Assembly (NCBI GenBank): GCA_964462585.1
Contig: CAYXAK010000011.1
Location: 1-35,249 of the forward strand
Source: Halarsenatibacter sp964462585
Lineage (GTDB): Bacteria > Bacillota > Halanaerobiia > Halanaerobiales > Halarsenatibacteraceae
Length of the DNA stretch: 35,249 bases
Direction of reading: 5' to 3'
Of the stretch, positions 15,872 to 23,883 are shown piece after piece. The notes below the pieces were generated by a model that saw only the letters and a list, made by a program, of their open reading frames with translations, did no database searches and was not told the DNA's origin. The position numbers and the translations under genes were made by a program. Each line of letters opens with the position of its first letter. Position 1 is the first letter of the stretch.

Positions 15872-16957
15872 TCACTCCATCAATTTGCGGTATTCGCTGG
15901 GTGGAAGACCCACCTCTTTTTTGAATACCCGGCTGAAATAGCTGGCATCACTGAAGCCGGTCCTGGCAGCCACCCTGCTCAAAGCCATATCGGTATGGAA
16001 GAGATAGTGTTTGGCGGCCTCAATTCTGATGGTGGTAAGAACCTGTTTGGGCGGCATCTTCACCTCAGTCCGAAAAAGATAATTGAGATGGGGAGAGCTG
16101 ACACCGATCTCACTGGCCACCTCTGAAATCTTCAGGTTTTGATCTTTGTAATTGTCAAAGATATATCTAAAAGCCTGATATATGTGGGTGTTGTATTCAC
16201 CCTCTGTGGAGAGCTTGACCAGGGAGATCATATCTTTTAGAGCTATAGCGGCAAAATCAAGATATTTCTGCGGTGAGGAGATAAGTTTTAAATTGTTATA
16301 TAACACCAGATAATTGCGATAAACCCTGATGATATCAGCTTTAAGCTCCAGAGAGGCTGAGAAGATAATCTGCAGTGTCTGGAGCAGATAGAAGCGTGTG
16401 CCCCGGGAGTTCTGCCGGAGATCTGTCAGGTAATAACAGATGTCGTCAACTATCTCCAGGGCATTTTCGAATCTCTGGTTGATCAGCTCCTGATAGAGTT
16501 TGGTCTCTAGCGTCTCTTTGAGTGAGGAGATCTCTTCATCCCAGCTCTGCTGGTCTCTTTTTTCCAGGGCAGCTGTGATCCTGGGTAAAAGCGCCTGAGT
16601 TATTTCCACAAAAGGCCTGCCCGGCGGTATCTCGATCAGGGGCAGGCCAATTTTATTTGCTTCATCGATCAGATAGTCGGGAATAGTGTTAAAATAATAG
16701 CCTGTCTCTATCCCCACCGCTGAACCTCCTGCTTCTTTGATGCCCTGCAGGAACTCCAGCTGTTTTTCTTTGTCATCTCCCGGGCCGTGGATACAGGTGA
16801 GGAGCAGCTCACCACCATCCAGCCATTCACCCATGTTGACTACCTCACCGATGTGGATCCAGGTGACCCGATTTTGCAGACCGCTCTCTCCGGCTTTGAG
16901 CTGACAGTTTTCCATGGCTTTATCTCTAAGAAGAGCTTCAACAGTTATTGCCATCAT
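15872..16957 (-). CDS. Hybrid regulator: PucR-type N-terminal domain with AraC-type DNA-binding domain
   Basis: A 361-residue transcription factor. Residues 1-125 look like the PucR/PurC ligand-sensing domain: TVEALL, an ELLLTCIHG segment, and GLPLIEIP with FVEIT. A helical linker (about 130-255) follows. The last 100 residues are an AraC/XylS double helix-turn-helix, with KISEVASEIGVSSPHLNYLF and then GFSDASYFSRVFKKEVGLPP near the C-terminus. PucR proteins normally end in their own helix-turn-helix, so this pairing is less common. The start ATG at 16957 follows GGGAGGGGAG; a longer frame to 17005 would overlap the promoter. It probably controls the transporter, amidase or methyltransferase genes nearby, by position only. 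Confidence 0.88.
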   Translation of the reverse strand: MMAITVEALLRDKAMENCQLKAGESGLQNRVTWIHIGEVVNMGEWLDGGELLLTCIHGPGDDKEKQLEFLQGIKEAGGSAVGIETGYYFNTIPDYLIDEANKIGLPLIEIPPGRPFVEITQALLPRITAALEKRDQQSWDEEISSLKETLETKLYQELINQRFENALEIVDDICYYLTDLRQNSRGTRFYLLQTLQIIFSASLELKADIIRVYRNYLVLYNNLKLISSPQKYLDFAAIALKDMISLVKLSTEGEYNTHIYQAFRYIFDNYKDQNLKISEVASEIGVSSPHLNYLFRTEVKMPPKQVLTTIRIEAAKHYLFHTDMALSRVAARTGFSDASYFSRVFKKEVGLPPSEYRKLME

Positions 16958-16993
16958 TTCTCCCCTCCCACTTTCTAGCAGGTTACATCGATA

Positions 16994-17002
16994 ATTATAC
17001 CA
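16994..17002 (-). promoter_or_regulatory. Extended -10 promoter of the PucR/AraC regulator
   Basis: Read on the minus strand, TGG is followed by a perfect TATAAT (16994-16999). No good -35 is found at the normal spacing; the TG dinucleotide may compensate. The leader to the start is about 30 bases. Confidence 0.6.
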
Positions 17003-17126
17003 CATGATTCGATTAAATTCATCAACAGCAGAATGATTTGTATTTTGGGAAGGAGATCTTAAATTTATTTATAACTATGTAAACAGTTAATCTGTAAATA
17101 TAAATCGAGTTGGTGATTATAAAGTC

Positions 17127-18485
17127 ATGGATGAACCGGAGAGAGCTGAACGGGGCATAAGCTACAGAAAATTGCTGGGTTTCTATCTTCCCCTGGCGGT
17201 AACACCCTTTTTCATATCCTCCATACATTCCCTCATGAATGCGGCTATGGCCAGATTGCCCTATCCGGAGCTGAGCATTGCCGTCTTTACCGTCGTCAAA
17301 GCCATCACAAATGCCGTCAAGGCCCCGGACAGGATGTTCATGCAGATTAATATATCACTCGTCGAGGACAGGGAGAGTTTCTATCTGGCCTCTAAATTTA
17401 TCTGGTCCATCACCGCCGCCATGTTTTTTGTGCTGGCTCTTTTAGCCTACACACCGCTGGGAGGCTGGTTTTTGCGCACGGTAATCGGACTGAATGATCC
17501 CGAGACGATAAGATTTGCCTATCTTGCCCTGCGCATAACCTGTTTTCTGCCCATCGTTGAGGCCCTGCGCAATGTGCACAGGGGGCTGGTCATAAGCCAT
17601 GAGAATACCAGGCTGGTAACCGCCGGGACGGCGGTCAGGCTGGTGGCCATCTCACTCTTTTTATACTGGGCTGTGAGAACTCAGTCCATCTCAGGTGTGG
17701 TGGCAGCGGGGCTGGCCTGGACTGTGGGTATAGGCATAGAGGGTTCTGTGGTGACCGGTGCCGTCTTTTATTATTATACTTCACCTGCCCGGGCCGCAGC
17801 CCGCATGGTAAAGAAAAAGGCCGAACCGCTCAAGCTTGCCGGTATTCTCAGCTTTTTCCTGCCTCTGGCGGCCATGAGATATCTCCGTTCCTTTCTGCAG
17901 CCTCTGGTCCAGAGCGGCATCGCCCGCAGCCAGGTGGATCCCACCCAGGCCCTGGCCGCCTTTGGGGTAGCCTACGGGCTTATGGTTATAGTTGTCGGGC
18001 CGCTGCGCAATCTGCATCAGTGCTCCCTAGTCTACGTGGAGGGTGGAGATCACCTGCGCTGGCAGAAGGTGAAGAGATTTTGTTTTATCTCCGGACTGCT
18101 GCTGACAATCTCCATGTTTATCATAAGTTTTTCGCCGCTGGGCTTTCTGATAATGCACTATATAATAGGTGTTTCAGAGCAGGTGGCTTCTCTGGGGCAG
18201 ACGGTCCTCATCGCCTTCAGCCTGCTGCCCCTGATCAGGGCCATCAGGGAGGCATACTGGGGACTTTTGATGGAGCAGCAGACGACCAAACTGATAGGTT
18301 TTGGCAAGGCCGCCAATCTGCTGGCAGTATTTGTCACCCTGCTAGTCACACTCTGGCCTCTGGCACCCGTGATTTCCCTCTCTCCTGCGGTGCTGGGAGC
18401 TCTGGCTTTCACCGCCGGTCAGGGGGTCGAGACAGTGATAATATGGAAGTATTCCCGACGCAATCTGTGGCTGGCCCGCAGCTGA
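17127..18485 (+). CDS. Multi-spanning membrane protein, MOP (MATE/ANKH-like) exporter superfamily
   Basis: A 452-residue protein with roughly 12 hydrophobic segments and two halves that look alike: each has a PLAVTPFF or PLAAMRYL start, and RNVHRGLVISHENTRLVTAG in the first half resembles REAYWGLLMEQQTTKLIGFG in the second. Such internal symmetry and the placement of charged residues resemble the MOP flippase superfamily, in particular ankylosis-protein-like members, rather than MFS. The substrate is unknown. The start ATG has only a weak ribosome binding site. It is divergent from the PucR/AraC regulator (about 170 bases apart) and might be one of its targets. No terminator is evident after it. 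Confidence 0.65.
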   Translation: MDEPERAERGISYRKLLGFYLPLAVTPFFISSIHSLMNAAMARLPYPELSIAVFTVVKAITNAVKAPDRMFMQINISLVEDRESFYLASKFIWSITAAMFFVLALLAYTPLGGWFLRTVIGLNDPETIRFAYLALRITCFLPIVEALRNVHRGLVISHENTRLVTAGTAVRLVAISLFLYWAVRTQSISGVVAAGLAWTVGIGIEGSVVTGAVFYYYTSPARAAARMVKKKAEPLKLAGILSFFLPLAAMRYLRSFLQPLVQSGIARSQVDPTQALAAFGVAYGLMVIVVGPLRNLHQCSLVYVEGGDHLRWQKVKRFCFISGLLLTISMFIISFSPLGFLIMHYIIGVSEQVASLGQTVLIAFSLLPLIRAIREAYWGLLMEQQTTKLIGFGKAANLLAVFVTLLVTLWPLAPVISLSPAVLGALAFTAGQGVETVIIWKYSRRNLWLARS

Positions 18486-18503
18486 TATCAGTAATTTGCT
18501 TTA

Positions 18504-18532
18504 TTGACACTAATAGATGTTTTTGATAATAT
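18504..18532 (+). promoter_or_regulatory. Strong promoter of the FolT-like operon
   Basis: Consensus TTGACA (18504-18509), a 17-base spacer and TAATAT (18527-18532) with an upstream TG (extended -10). Confidence 0.85.
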
Positions 18533-18609
18533 AAGACCCAGATTTAAAATGATAAAGTCAGATCAAAATAGTAAAGTTTAATGAGACCAGGATGAGGAGG
18601 AAGTATAAG

Positions 18610-19137
18610 ATGAGGATGAAGAGAATTGCCATTATGGGTCTGATGGCGGCCGTGAGCATTATTCTGGCCCGCTTTTTTGCCTTTATGATAGGCGGCACGA
18701 TCAGAATTGCTTTCGATCACGCTCCCCTCTATCTGGCCGGGATTCTGCTTGGCCCCTGGGCCGGGGCTATGACCGGTGTTGTTGCTGATCTGGTGGGGAT
18801 TTTGATCAACCCCATGGGTGGTTTTTTCCCGGGTTTTACCATCAGCTATGCTCTTATTGGTTTTATACCCGGCTATTTTTTCCGCAGCAGGGCTCTGGAT
18901 AAGATCAGCATCCGCAGGCTGGTTGCCGGCCTGTTAGTGACCGATATAATAGTCTCTGTCTTTATGAATACTTTCTGGCTTTCGATCATGTTCGGTGACG
19001 CTTTCTGGGCTATTCTTCCCGCCCGGCTTGTGGCCAGGGGTATAATTATGCCGGTGCAGATATTTTTTATCTACACCTTGCTCAACTATGTGCCGGTGCT
19101 TCCTGTGGAAAAATTAAAATCACGGACAGGGGTGTAA
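18610..19137 (+). CDS. ECF transporter substrate-binding (S) component, FolT-like
   Basis: A 175-residue membrane protein with about six helices. It has the folate-type S-component pattern: ARFFAFMIGGTIRIAFDHAPLYLAGILLGP in part, then GVVADLVGILINPMGGFFPGFTISYALIGFIPG. S components capture a vitamin and dock onto a shared ECF energising module, whose genes are not in this window. The start is ATG 18610, 9 bases after AGGAGG (18595-18600); an ATG at 18592 lies inside that site. The next gene follows within 10 bases. A tetrahydrofolate riboswitch is not recognisable in the short leader. Folate as substrate is by family only; methyl transfer from betaines ends on tetrahydrofolate, which would fit. 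Confidence 0.82.
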   Translation: MRMKRIAIMGLMAAVSIILARFFAFMIGGTIRIAFDHAPLYLAGILLGPWAGAMTGVVADLVGILINPMGGFFPGFTISYALIGFIPGYFFRSRALDKISIRRLVAGLLVTDIIVSVFMNTFWLSIMFGDAFWAILPARLVARGIIMPVQIFFIYTLLNYVPVLPVEKLKSRTGV

Positions 19138-19143
19138 CAAAAA

Positions 19144-19953
19144 ATGAAAAAAGCCATACTGGGCTGCAGTGTATTCTACGATGAATTACAGCAGGTGACC
19201 GAAGATCACAATGATATAACATTGAAGCTGCTTCCTCAGGGCCTGCATGATATGCCGGATGAGACCCGCATGCAGGAAAAACTTCAGCAGGGAATAGATG
19301 AGCTGGAGAGCTCTGATGATTTTGATAGGATTATACTGGCCTATGGATTCTGCAGTGGAGGAGTGGAGGGTATAGAGGCTGAAAATGCAGAACTGGTTAT
19401 TCCCATGATGCATGACTGCATCCCGCTTTTGAGCGGCAGCCAGCAGGCAGAGGGTAGAGTAGACGGCAGTGCCACCTACTATCTCAGCCGGGGCTGGATA
19501 GACTGTGGGGGTGACACCTACCGCCAGCATCTGGCCATGACAGGTGAGCTGGATCGCTGGGTGGAGAGATTTAGAGAATATGAACAAAATGACAGCCGGG
19601 CTCTGGTGGAGTGGCCTGAAATAGATCAGTATCAGGATCCCAATCAGTACGGAGAAGAGATGGCCGAACAGATAAGCTTTCAGTGCATGAAGAGCTACGA
19701 AGCAATTGTATTGATCGACAATGGCAATCTGGAAAGGATTCATTACGATTACGCGGAGGAGATGCATGAATTTATCGATGATCTGCTCAGGCGCAACCGC
19801 GGTAAGGGTCTTGAGTTTAAGGTGAGGGAGGGTGATCTGAGCCTTCTGAAAAAGCTGGTTTTTCTTGAGCGATATTCTGATGCAGAGGCTGAAGATCTTG
19901 CCCTTATCACTCCCCCTGCAACGCCGCTGCGCCTGGAGGAAAAGATCATCTAA
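19144..19953 (+). CDS. DUF1638 domain protein
   Basis: A 269-residue soluble protein matching the DUF1638 pattern: ILGCSVF (5-11), YGFCSGG (67-73), VIPMMHDCIPLLSGS (85-99) and TYYLSRGWIDCGGD (111-124). The conserved Cys, His, Asp and Ser residues suggest a metal or cofactor site. The function is unknown. From memory, relatives occur in anaerobes and methanogens, often near corrinoid methyltransferase genes, which would agree with the cluster 9 kb upstream, but I cannot verify that here. It sits between the FolT-like gene and a P1 peptidase with short gaps, so is cotranscribed. Confidence 0.82.
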   Translation: MKKAILGCSVFYDELQQVTEDHNDITLKLLPQGLHDMPDETRMQEKLQQGIDELESSDDFDRIILAYGFCSGGVEGIEAENAELVIPMMHDCIPLLSGSQQAEGRVDGSATYYLSRGWIDCGGDTYRQHLAMTGELDRWVERFREYEQNDSRALVEWPEIDQYQDPNQYGEEMAEQISFQCMKSYEAIVLIDNGNLERIHYDYAEEMHEFIDDLLRRNRGKGLEFKVREGDLSLLKKLVFLERYSDAEAEDLALITPPATPLRLEEKII

Positions 19954-19970
19954 AACCCGGGGGTGGAAAT

Positions 19971-20939
19971 TTGTCTCAGTTGAGCGATGTACCGGGTATC
20001 AGTGTGGGGCATGCCCATGATAGCGAGAAAATAACGGGCTGTACTGTCATACTGACCGGAGAGGAGGGGGCGGTGGCAGGTGTAGACGTCAGAGGGGGAG
20101 CTCCTGGCAGCCGGGAAAATAAACTCCTGGATCCGGAAAAAAGGGTTGAAAGGGTTCACGGGATTTTTCTGACAGGCGGCAGCGCCTTCGGACTGGAGGC
20201 TGCCGGTGGTGTGATGGATTATCTGCGGGAGAAGAAAATTGGTTTTCCCACAGGTGTTATACCTGTTCCCATTGTGCCAGCCTCAGTTATATTTGATCTG
20301 GGGGTGGGATCTCCTCAACCTCCTTCGGCTGATATGGCCAGAAGAGCCTGTGAGAAATGCTCTGAAGGAGAAGAAAAAACTTCGGGCAATTTAGGTGCCG
20401 GTTATGGAGCGACTGTGGGCAAGATAATGGGAGGGGAAGGAATGATGAAAGGCGGTCTGGGTCAGGCCTCGACAGGCCTGAAAAGCGGTGTGAAGATCGG
20501 GGTGCTGGTGGTTGTTAACTGCTTCGGCAATGTCATTGAGGCCGATTCGGGCAGTGTGCTGGCAGGTACTTTTGACAGAGAGAAGGGGCTATTCATCCCG
20601 GCGGTATCTGCCATGGAGGAGATTGACAGCACCTCCCGTCAAAACAGCAATAATACCACCCTGGCAGTCGTGGCCACAGATGCCGGTTTGAACAAGGCCG
20701 AAGCGACGAAGGTTGCCGGTATGGCTCAAAATGGTCTGGCCAGGTCCATCAGCCCGGCCCACACCATGTTCGACGGAGATAGTGTATATGCAATTTCCAC
20801 AGGTGTCAGGCAGGCAGATATCTCGCTGCTGGGGGAAAAAGCTGCTCTCCTGGTCAGCAGTGCTATAGAAAGAGCTGTCAGATCAGCACGCCCTCTGGCC
20901 GGAATTCCCTCACATTCAGGTCTGGTCATCGATGAATGA
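19971..20939 (+). CDS. P1-family (DmpA/NylC-like) N-terminal nucleophile aminopeptidase/hydrolase
   Basis: A 322-residue protein of peptidase family S58. Landmarks: VPGISVGHA near the start, GGSAFGLEAAGGV (69-81), a GNLGAGYGATVGK segment (139-151) and the autocleavage site NNTTLAVVATDAG. By analogy with NylC and DmpA, the chain would be cut between Asn228 and Thr229, freeing Thr229 as the nucleophile. Family members cleave N-terminal D- or beta-amino acids from peptides or amides, and some act on oligoamides; the substrate here is unknown. TTG start with GGGGGTGG upstream. The trmO gene begins 12 bases after its stop. Confidence 0.9.
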   Translation: MSQLSDVPGISVGHAHDSEKITGCTVILTGEEGAVAGVDVRGGAPGSRENKLLDPEKRVERVHGIFLTGGSAFGLEAAGGVMDYLREKKIGFPTGVIPVPIVPASVIFDLGVGSPQPPSADMARRACEKCSEGEEKTSGNLGAGYGATVGKIMGGEGMMKGGLGQASTGLKSGVKIGVLVVVNCFGNVIEADSGSVLAGTFDREKGLFIPAVSAMEEIDSTSRQNSNNTTLAVVATDAGLNKAEATKVAGMAQNGLARSISPAHTMFDGDSVYAISTGVRQADISLLGEKAALLVSSAIERAVRSARPLAGIPSHSGLVIDE

Positions 20940-20951
20940 GAGGAGGATAAA

Positions 20952-21356
20952 GTGGTGGAATTTAGCCCTATAGGCATTATTAAAAGCGAATTTGTCGAGA
21001 CGGCTTCACCTGACGATATGAAGGCTGAAAAAAGTCGTATAATAGTAAATGAGGAGTATGCGGAGGGACTGGATAAAATAGAGGAGAATAAATACTTGAA
21101 GATAGTATTCCACCTGCACAGGGCCAGCGGCTATGATCTAATAGGCCCCAGGCGGGTGGGAGGTGTGAGAGGAGTGTTTGCTTCCCGCTCTCCCCGCCGC
21201 CCCAACCCCATCGGTGTTACCCTGGTAAAACTTCTGTCCCGGGAGGAGAATGAGCTGATCGTAACCGGCCTCGATGCTGTAGATGAAACACCACTTCTGG
21301 ATATAAAACCCTATGCAGCCGATATAGATGATCCAGCACACAAATTTGTAGACTGA
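20952..21356 (+). CDS. trmO: tRNA (N6-threonylcarbamoyladenosine-37)-N6-methyltransferase TrmO
   Basis: A 134-residue protein of the UPF0066/TsaA family, which methylates t6A37 of threonine tRNAs in Escherichia coli. The hallmark GVFASRSPRRPNPIGVT lies at residues 74-90, with HLHRASGYDL before it and GLDAVDETPLLDIKPY after it. It has only the core SAM-binding barrel; the C-terminal extension of the E. coli enzyme is absent, as in many short homologues. Some short family members may have other roles. GTG start preceded by GAGAGGAGG. It is the last gene of the FolT-like operon. Confidence 0.9.
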   Translation: MVEFSPIGIIKSEFVETASPDDMKAEKSRIIVNEEYAEGLDKIEENKYLKIVFHLHRASGYDLIGPRRVGGVRGVFASRSPRRPNPIGVTLVKLLSREENELIVTGLDAVDETPLLDIKPYAADIDDPAHKFVD

Positions 21357-21370
21357 CAGCTGACTCTGTA

Positions 21371-21399
21371 TGGACAAATATTATGAAATGTAGTATAAT
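21371..21399 (+). promoter_or_regulatory. Promoter of the LiaF-like/GPH operon
   Basis: TGGACA (21371-21376), a 17-base spacer, then a perfect TATAAT (21394-21399). The leader to the start is about 50 bases. Confidence 0.8.
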
Positions 21400-21458
21400 T
21401 GAAATGTTATGATATATTTTAACAGCAGTCGGCTGGTCAGGCTGGCTGAAGAGGGGGA

Positions 21459-22136
21459 ATGAAGATGCATCAGAGAAGGTGGCTGGGCGTTCTTTTGATT
21501 TTGCTGGGTGTATTTATTATTTTGAGCAATGTGGGTGTGCTGGATCTGGGGCTGTGGCAGCTTTTTGCCACCTACTGGCCTCTACTTCTTATAGGTGCAG
21601 GTCTTTACAATCTGCTGACAAATCCTGCCGGCAGATTTGGCGGGCTCATAATCCTGCTGCTGGGTTCGCTCTTTCTGGCAGGTAATCTTGATCAGCTGAA
21701 TGTTTTTGAATACGTGAGCTTCTGGCCGCTCGTCCTTATTTTTATCGGGGTCTGGCTGCTGCTGCGCGGTCACAGAAAGCCCAGAGAAATAGACAGAAGC
21801 CGGCTGAATCTGATCAATATATTTTCCGGGACAAGCAGCCGGGTTGTGTCTTCGAATTTTAAAGGAGGAAGCAGTATATCGATATTCGGCGGTGCTGAGA
21901 TAGATTTAAGAGAGGCTGTTCTGGATGGGGGTAGGGCCCAGTTTGATGTTTTCGCTCTTTTCGGCGGAGATGATATCTATGTGCCCGAAGGATGGAACGT
22001 GGTGATCAAAGGGCTGCCCATCTTTGCCGGCTGGGATAATAATACCAGAAATCCCTCTGCAGATGATGCTGAGATCGAAAGTACACTGGAGATAAACTGT
22101 CTGCTGCTTTTCGGGGGAGTCGATGTGAATAATTAG
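21459..22136 (+). CDS. LiaF-like cell-envelope stress protein
   Basis: A 225-residue membrane protein. The N-terminal half has about four hydrophobic segments with the pattern LGVLLILLGVFIILSNVG and YWPLLLIGAGLYNLL, as in LiaF/DUF5668 proteins. The C-terminal half (about 125-225) is a soluble beta-rich domain with SISIFGGAEIDLREA, DVFALFGGDDIYVPEGWNVV and LLLFGGVDV, typical of the LiaF C-terminal repeat. In Bacilli LiaF restrains the LiaRS cell-wall stress system, but no liaRS genes are adjacent here. The gene starts with ATG behind GAGGGGG. It is followed 17 bases later by the GPH symporter gene. Confidence 0.85.
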   Translation: MKMHQRRWLGVLLILLGVFIILSNVGVLDLGLWQLFATYWPLLLIGAGLYNLLTNPAGRFGGLIILLLGSLFLAGNLDQLNVFEYVSFWPLVLIFIGVWLLLRGHRKPREIDRSRLNLINIFSGTSSRVVSSNFKGGSSISIFGGAEIDLREAVLDGGRAQFDVFALFGGDDIYVPEGWNVVIKGLPIFAGWDNNTRNPSADDAEIESTLEINCLLLFGGVDVNN

Positions 22137-22153
22137 AGGGGGCGTCGATATTT

Positions 22154-23500
22154 TTGTCAGTGCCTGAGAGCGAGACTGCAGACCTTCCGCGCAAAATACA
22201 GATAATTTATGGGCTGGGTGTAAGCTATGCCATCGCCGATCAGATATTTGCCCAGTGGCTTCTGTATTACTATCTGCCGCCATCTGCCTCGGATATGAGG
22301 CCGGTGATGGCTCCGATCTTTATTTCCCTGGCCCTGGTGATCTCCCGCTTTGTGGATATGGTGGCCGATCCCGCCGTGGGCTATTTCTCAGACAGAGCGG
22401 AGACCTCTTACGGGCGGAGGATGCCCTTTATAGCCCTGGGAACTATTCCCCTGGCTCTGATGACAGTTGCTTTTTTCTTCCCTCCCCGGGGCGGCAGCCA
22501 GCTGATGCCCTTTATGTATTTGACAGCAGTGGGCTGTCTATTCTTCATTTTCTATACTGTGGTGGGAGCTCCCTATAATGCTCTGATACCTGAGCTGGCT
22601 TCCAGCAGGCTGGAGCGCCTCAATCTTTCCACCTGGCAGTCGGTTTTCCGGCTGTTATTCACCGCCGTGGCCATGATACTGCCCGGCTGGCTAATTTCCA
22701 TCATAGGCGGGGGAAATGATGAGGCGGGTGTGCGGGGAATGGTCATAATTCTCTCCCTGGTAATGGTTATTTTTCTCTTCATAATGGTCTGGAAAATAGA
22801 TGAAGTAAAATTTTCTGAGGGCAGAACATCTCAGACCGGGTTTAAGGAGAGTTTTTCCTATGTTCTGGAGAGCAGGTCACTTATATTTTACCTGCTGGGA
22901 CTTATGTTCTTTTTTCTGGGCTTCAATACGCTCAGGGCCACCATAAATTATTATGTGGAGGATATAATGGGTTACGGGCCGGCTATGATCACCGTGGCCT
23001 CAGGGCTGCTTTTTGGCGTGGCCGCTATCTCATTCTACCCCATCAACAGATTGAGCAGGAAGATCGGCTACAAGAAACCGCTGCTCTTTTTTCTCGTGAT
23101 GATGGCAGTCCTGGCATTTTTTCTGACCAGGCTGGGCCGGGAGCTTCCGGTCACAGCGGGATTTTTTCTCTTCGCTGTCTTCGGTATTCCGGTTTCGGGA
23201 GCAGCTTTTATCTTCCCTCCTGCCATGCTCAGCGAGATTGCTGCAGATTTCAGCAGCAGAGAGGAGGCTCATATAGAGGGGCTCTTTTTCGGACTGCAGG
23301 GATTCTTTCTCAAACTTGCTTTTCTGCTATCTATTGCTGCTGTGCCGCTTCTGCTTGTCCTGGGTGAGGATTTGAGTCTGCTGCAGGCCATTGTGGCCGA
23401 GCCCGAGGAGGTCACCCGCCCGGGAATTTATTCCACTTCACTTCTGGCCTCACTTTCCTTTATGCTCTCATTTTTATGTTATCTGGGTTACCGGGAGTGA
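22154..23500 (+). CDS. GPH-family (MelB-like) sugar:cation symporter
   Basis: A 448-residue polytopic transporter. The N-terminal half shows DPAVGYFSDRAETSYGRRMPFIALG (about residues 73-97, quoted in part), the diagnostic DxxxG(x)xxDRxxxxxGRxRP-like motif of the glycoside-pentoside-hexuronide:cation symporters. The PYNALIPELA segment is also typical. Members import sugars or sulfonates with sodium or protons; the substrate is unknown. TTG start at 22154 with AGAGGGGGCG upstream. It forms a two-gene operon with the LiaF-like gene, an odd pairing with no obvious functional link. It ends before a perfect bidirectional terminator. Confidence 0.9.
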   Translation: MSVPESETADLPRKIQIIYGLGVSYAIADQIFAQWLLYYYLPPSASDMRPVMAPIFISLALVISRFVDMVADPAVGYFSDRAETSYGRRMPFIALGTIPLALMTVAFFFPPRGGSQLMPFMYLTAVGCLFFIFYTVVGAPYNALIPELASSRLERLNLSTWQSVFRLLFTAVAMILPGWLISIIGGGNDEAGVRGMVIILSLVMVIFLFIMVWKIDEVKFSEGRTSQTGFKESFSYVLESRSLIFYLLGLMFFFLGFNTLRATINYYVEDIMGYGPAMITVASGLLFGVAAISFYPINRLSRKIGYKKPLLFFLVMMAVLAFFLTRLGRELPVTAGFFLFAVFGIPVSGAAFIFPPAMLSEIAADFSSREEAHIEGLFFGLQGFFLKLAFLLSIAAVPLLLVLGEDLSLLQAIVAEPEEVTRPGIYSTSLLASLSFMLSFLCYLGYRE

Positions 23501-23530
23501 GTGATATTCTGTGAATAACTGCAGAATTAA

Positions 23531-23564
23531 AAAAGCCCCGGCCGGAAGACCGGCCGGGGCTTTT
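23531..23564. terminator. Bidirectional terminator between GPH symporter and cold-shock gene
   Basis: A perfect 15-base stem (23531-23545 with 23550-23564) and a 4-base loop, with A4 on the left and T4 on the right, so it serves both convergent genes. Confidence 0.93.
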
Positions 23565-23585
23565 GATGTCAATTACAGTGCTTAT

Positions 23586-23789
23586 TTATACACTAACCAC
23601 GTTTTCTGCACGTGGACCGCGTTCACCGTCGACTACTTCAAACTCAACTTCCTGACCGTCGTTAAGGCTTTTATAGCCTTCCTGCTGAATTTCGGAAAAG
23701 TGAACGAAAACATCGTCTCCAGATTCTCTCTCGATGAAGCCAAAACCTTTCTTGTCGTCAAACCATTTCACTGTACCTGTGTAAATCAT
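23586..23789 (-). CDS. cspA: Cold-shock domain protein (CspA family)
   Basis: A 67-residue OB-fold nucleic-acid chaperone. The RNA-binding motifs are visible as KGFGFIE (residues 14-20) and VFVHF (27-31), preceded by GTVKWFDDK. It melts RNA secondary structure and is normally abundant at low temperature. The start is ATG 23789 because AAGGAGGA lies just upstream on the minus strand; the frame extends to 23864 only by running through the leader. The gene is monocistronic with its own promoter and a leader of about 60 bases. Confidence 0.95.
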   Translation of the reverse strand: MIYTGTVKWFDDKKGFGFIERESGDDVFVHFSEIQQEGYKSLNDGQEVEFEVVDGERGPRAENVVSV

Positions 23790-23854
23790 TATAAATAATT
23801 CCTCCTTGTTAATAATCGGGCGGTTGAGCAATATTTTTCTGCCCGACAAAACTA

Positions 23855-23883
23855 ATGCTATCACAGTCCCGGGGGTAAGTCAA
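23855..23883 (-). promoter_or_regulatory. Promoter of the cold-shock gene
   Basis: On the minus strand, TTGACT (23883-23878), 17 bases, then TAGCAT (23860-23855) with an extended -10 TG. The spacer contains a GC-rich CCCCCGGG run. Confidence 0.7.

Noticed and set aside
15713..16126. Plus-strand open frame across the amidase/regulator junction
   Set aside because: It runs out of frame through the amidase C-terminus and antisense to the AraC domain; both real genes explain the sequence.
17096..17110. A 14-base sequence (AATATAAATCGAGT) that recurs near 34213-34226
   Set aside because: In an AT-rich 35-kb window one or two such repeats are expected by chance, and the flanks differ.
18533..18609. 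Tetrahydrofolate riboswitch upstream of the FolT-like gene
   Set aside because: The leader after the promoter is only about 70 bases, A-rich and lacks the stems and conserved core of that riboswitch class.
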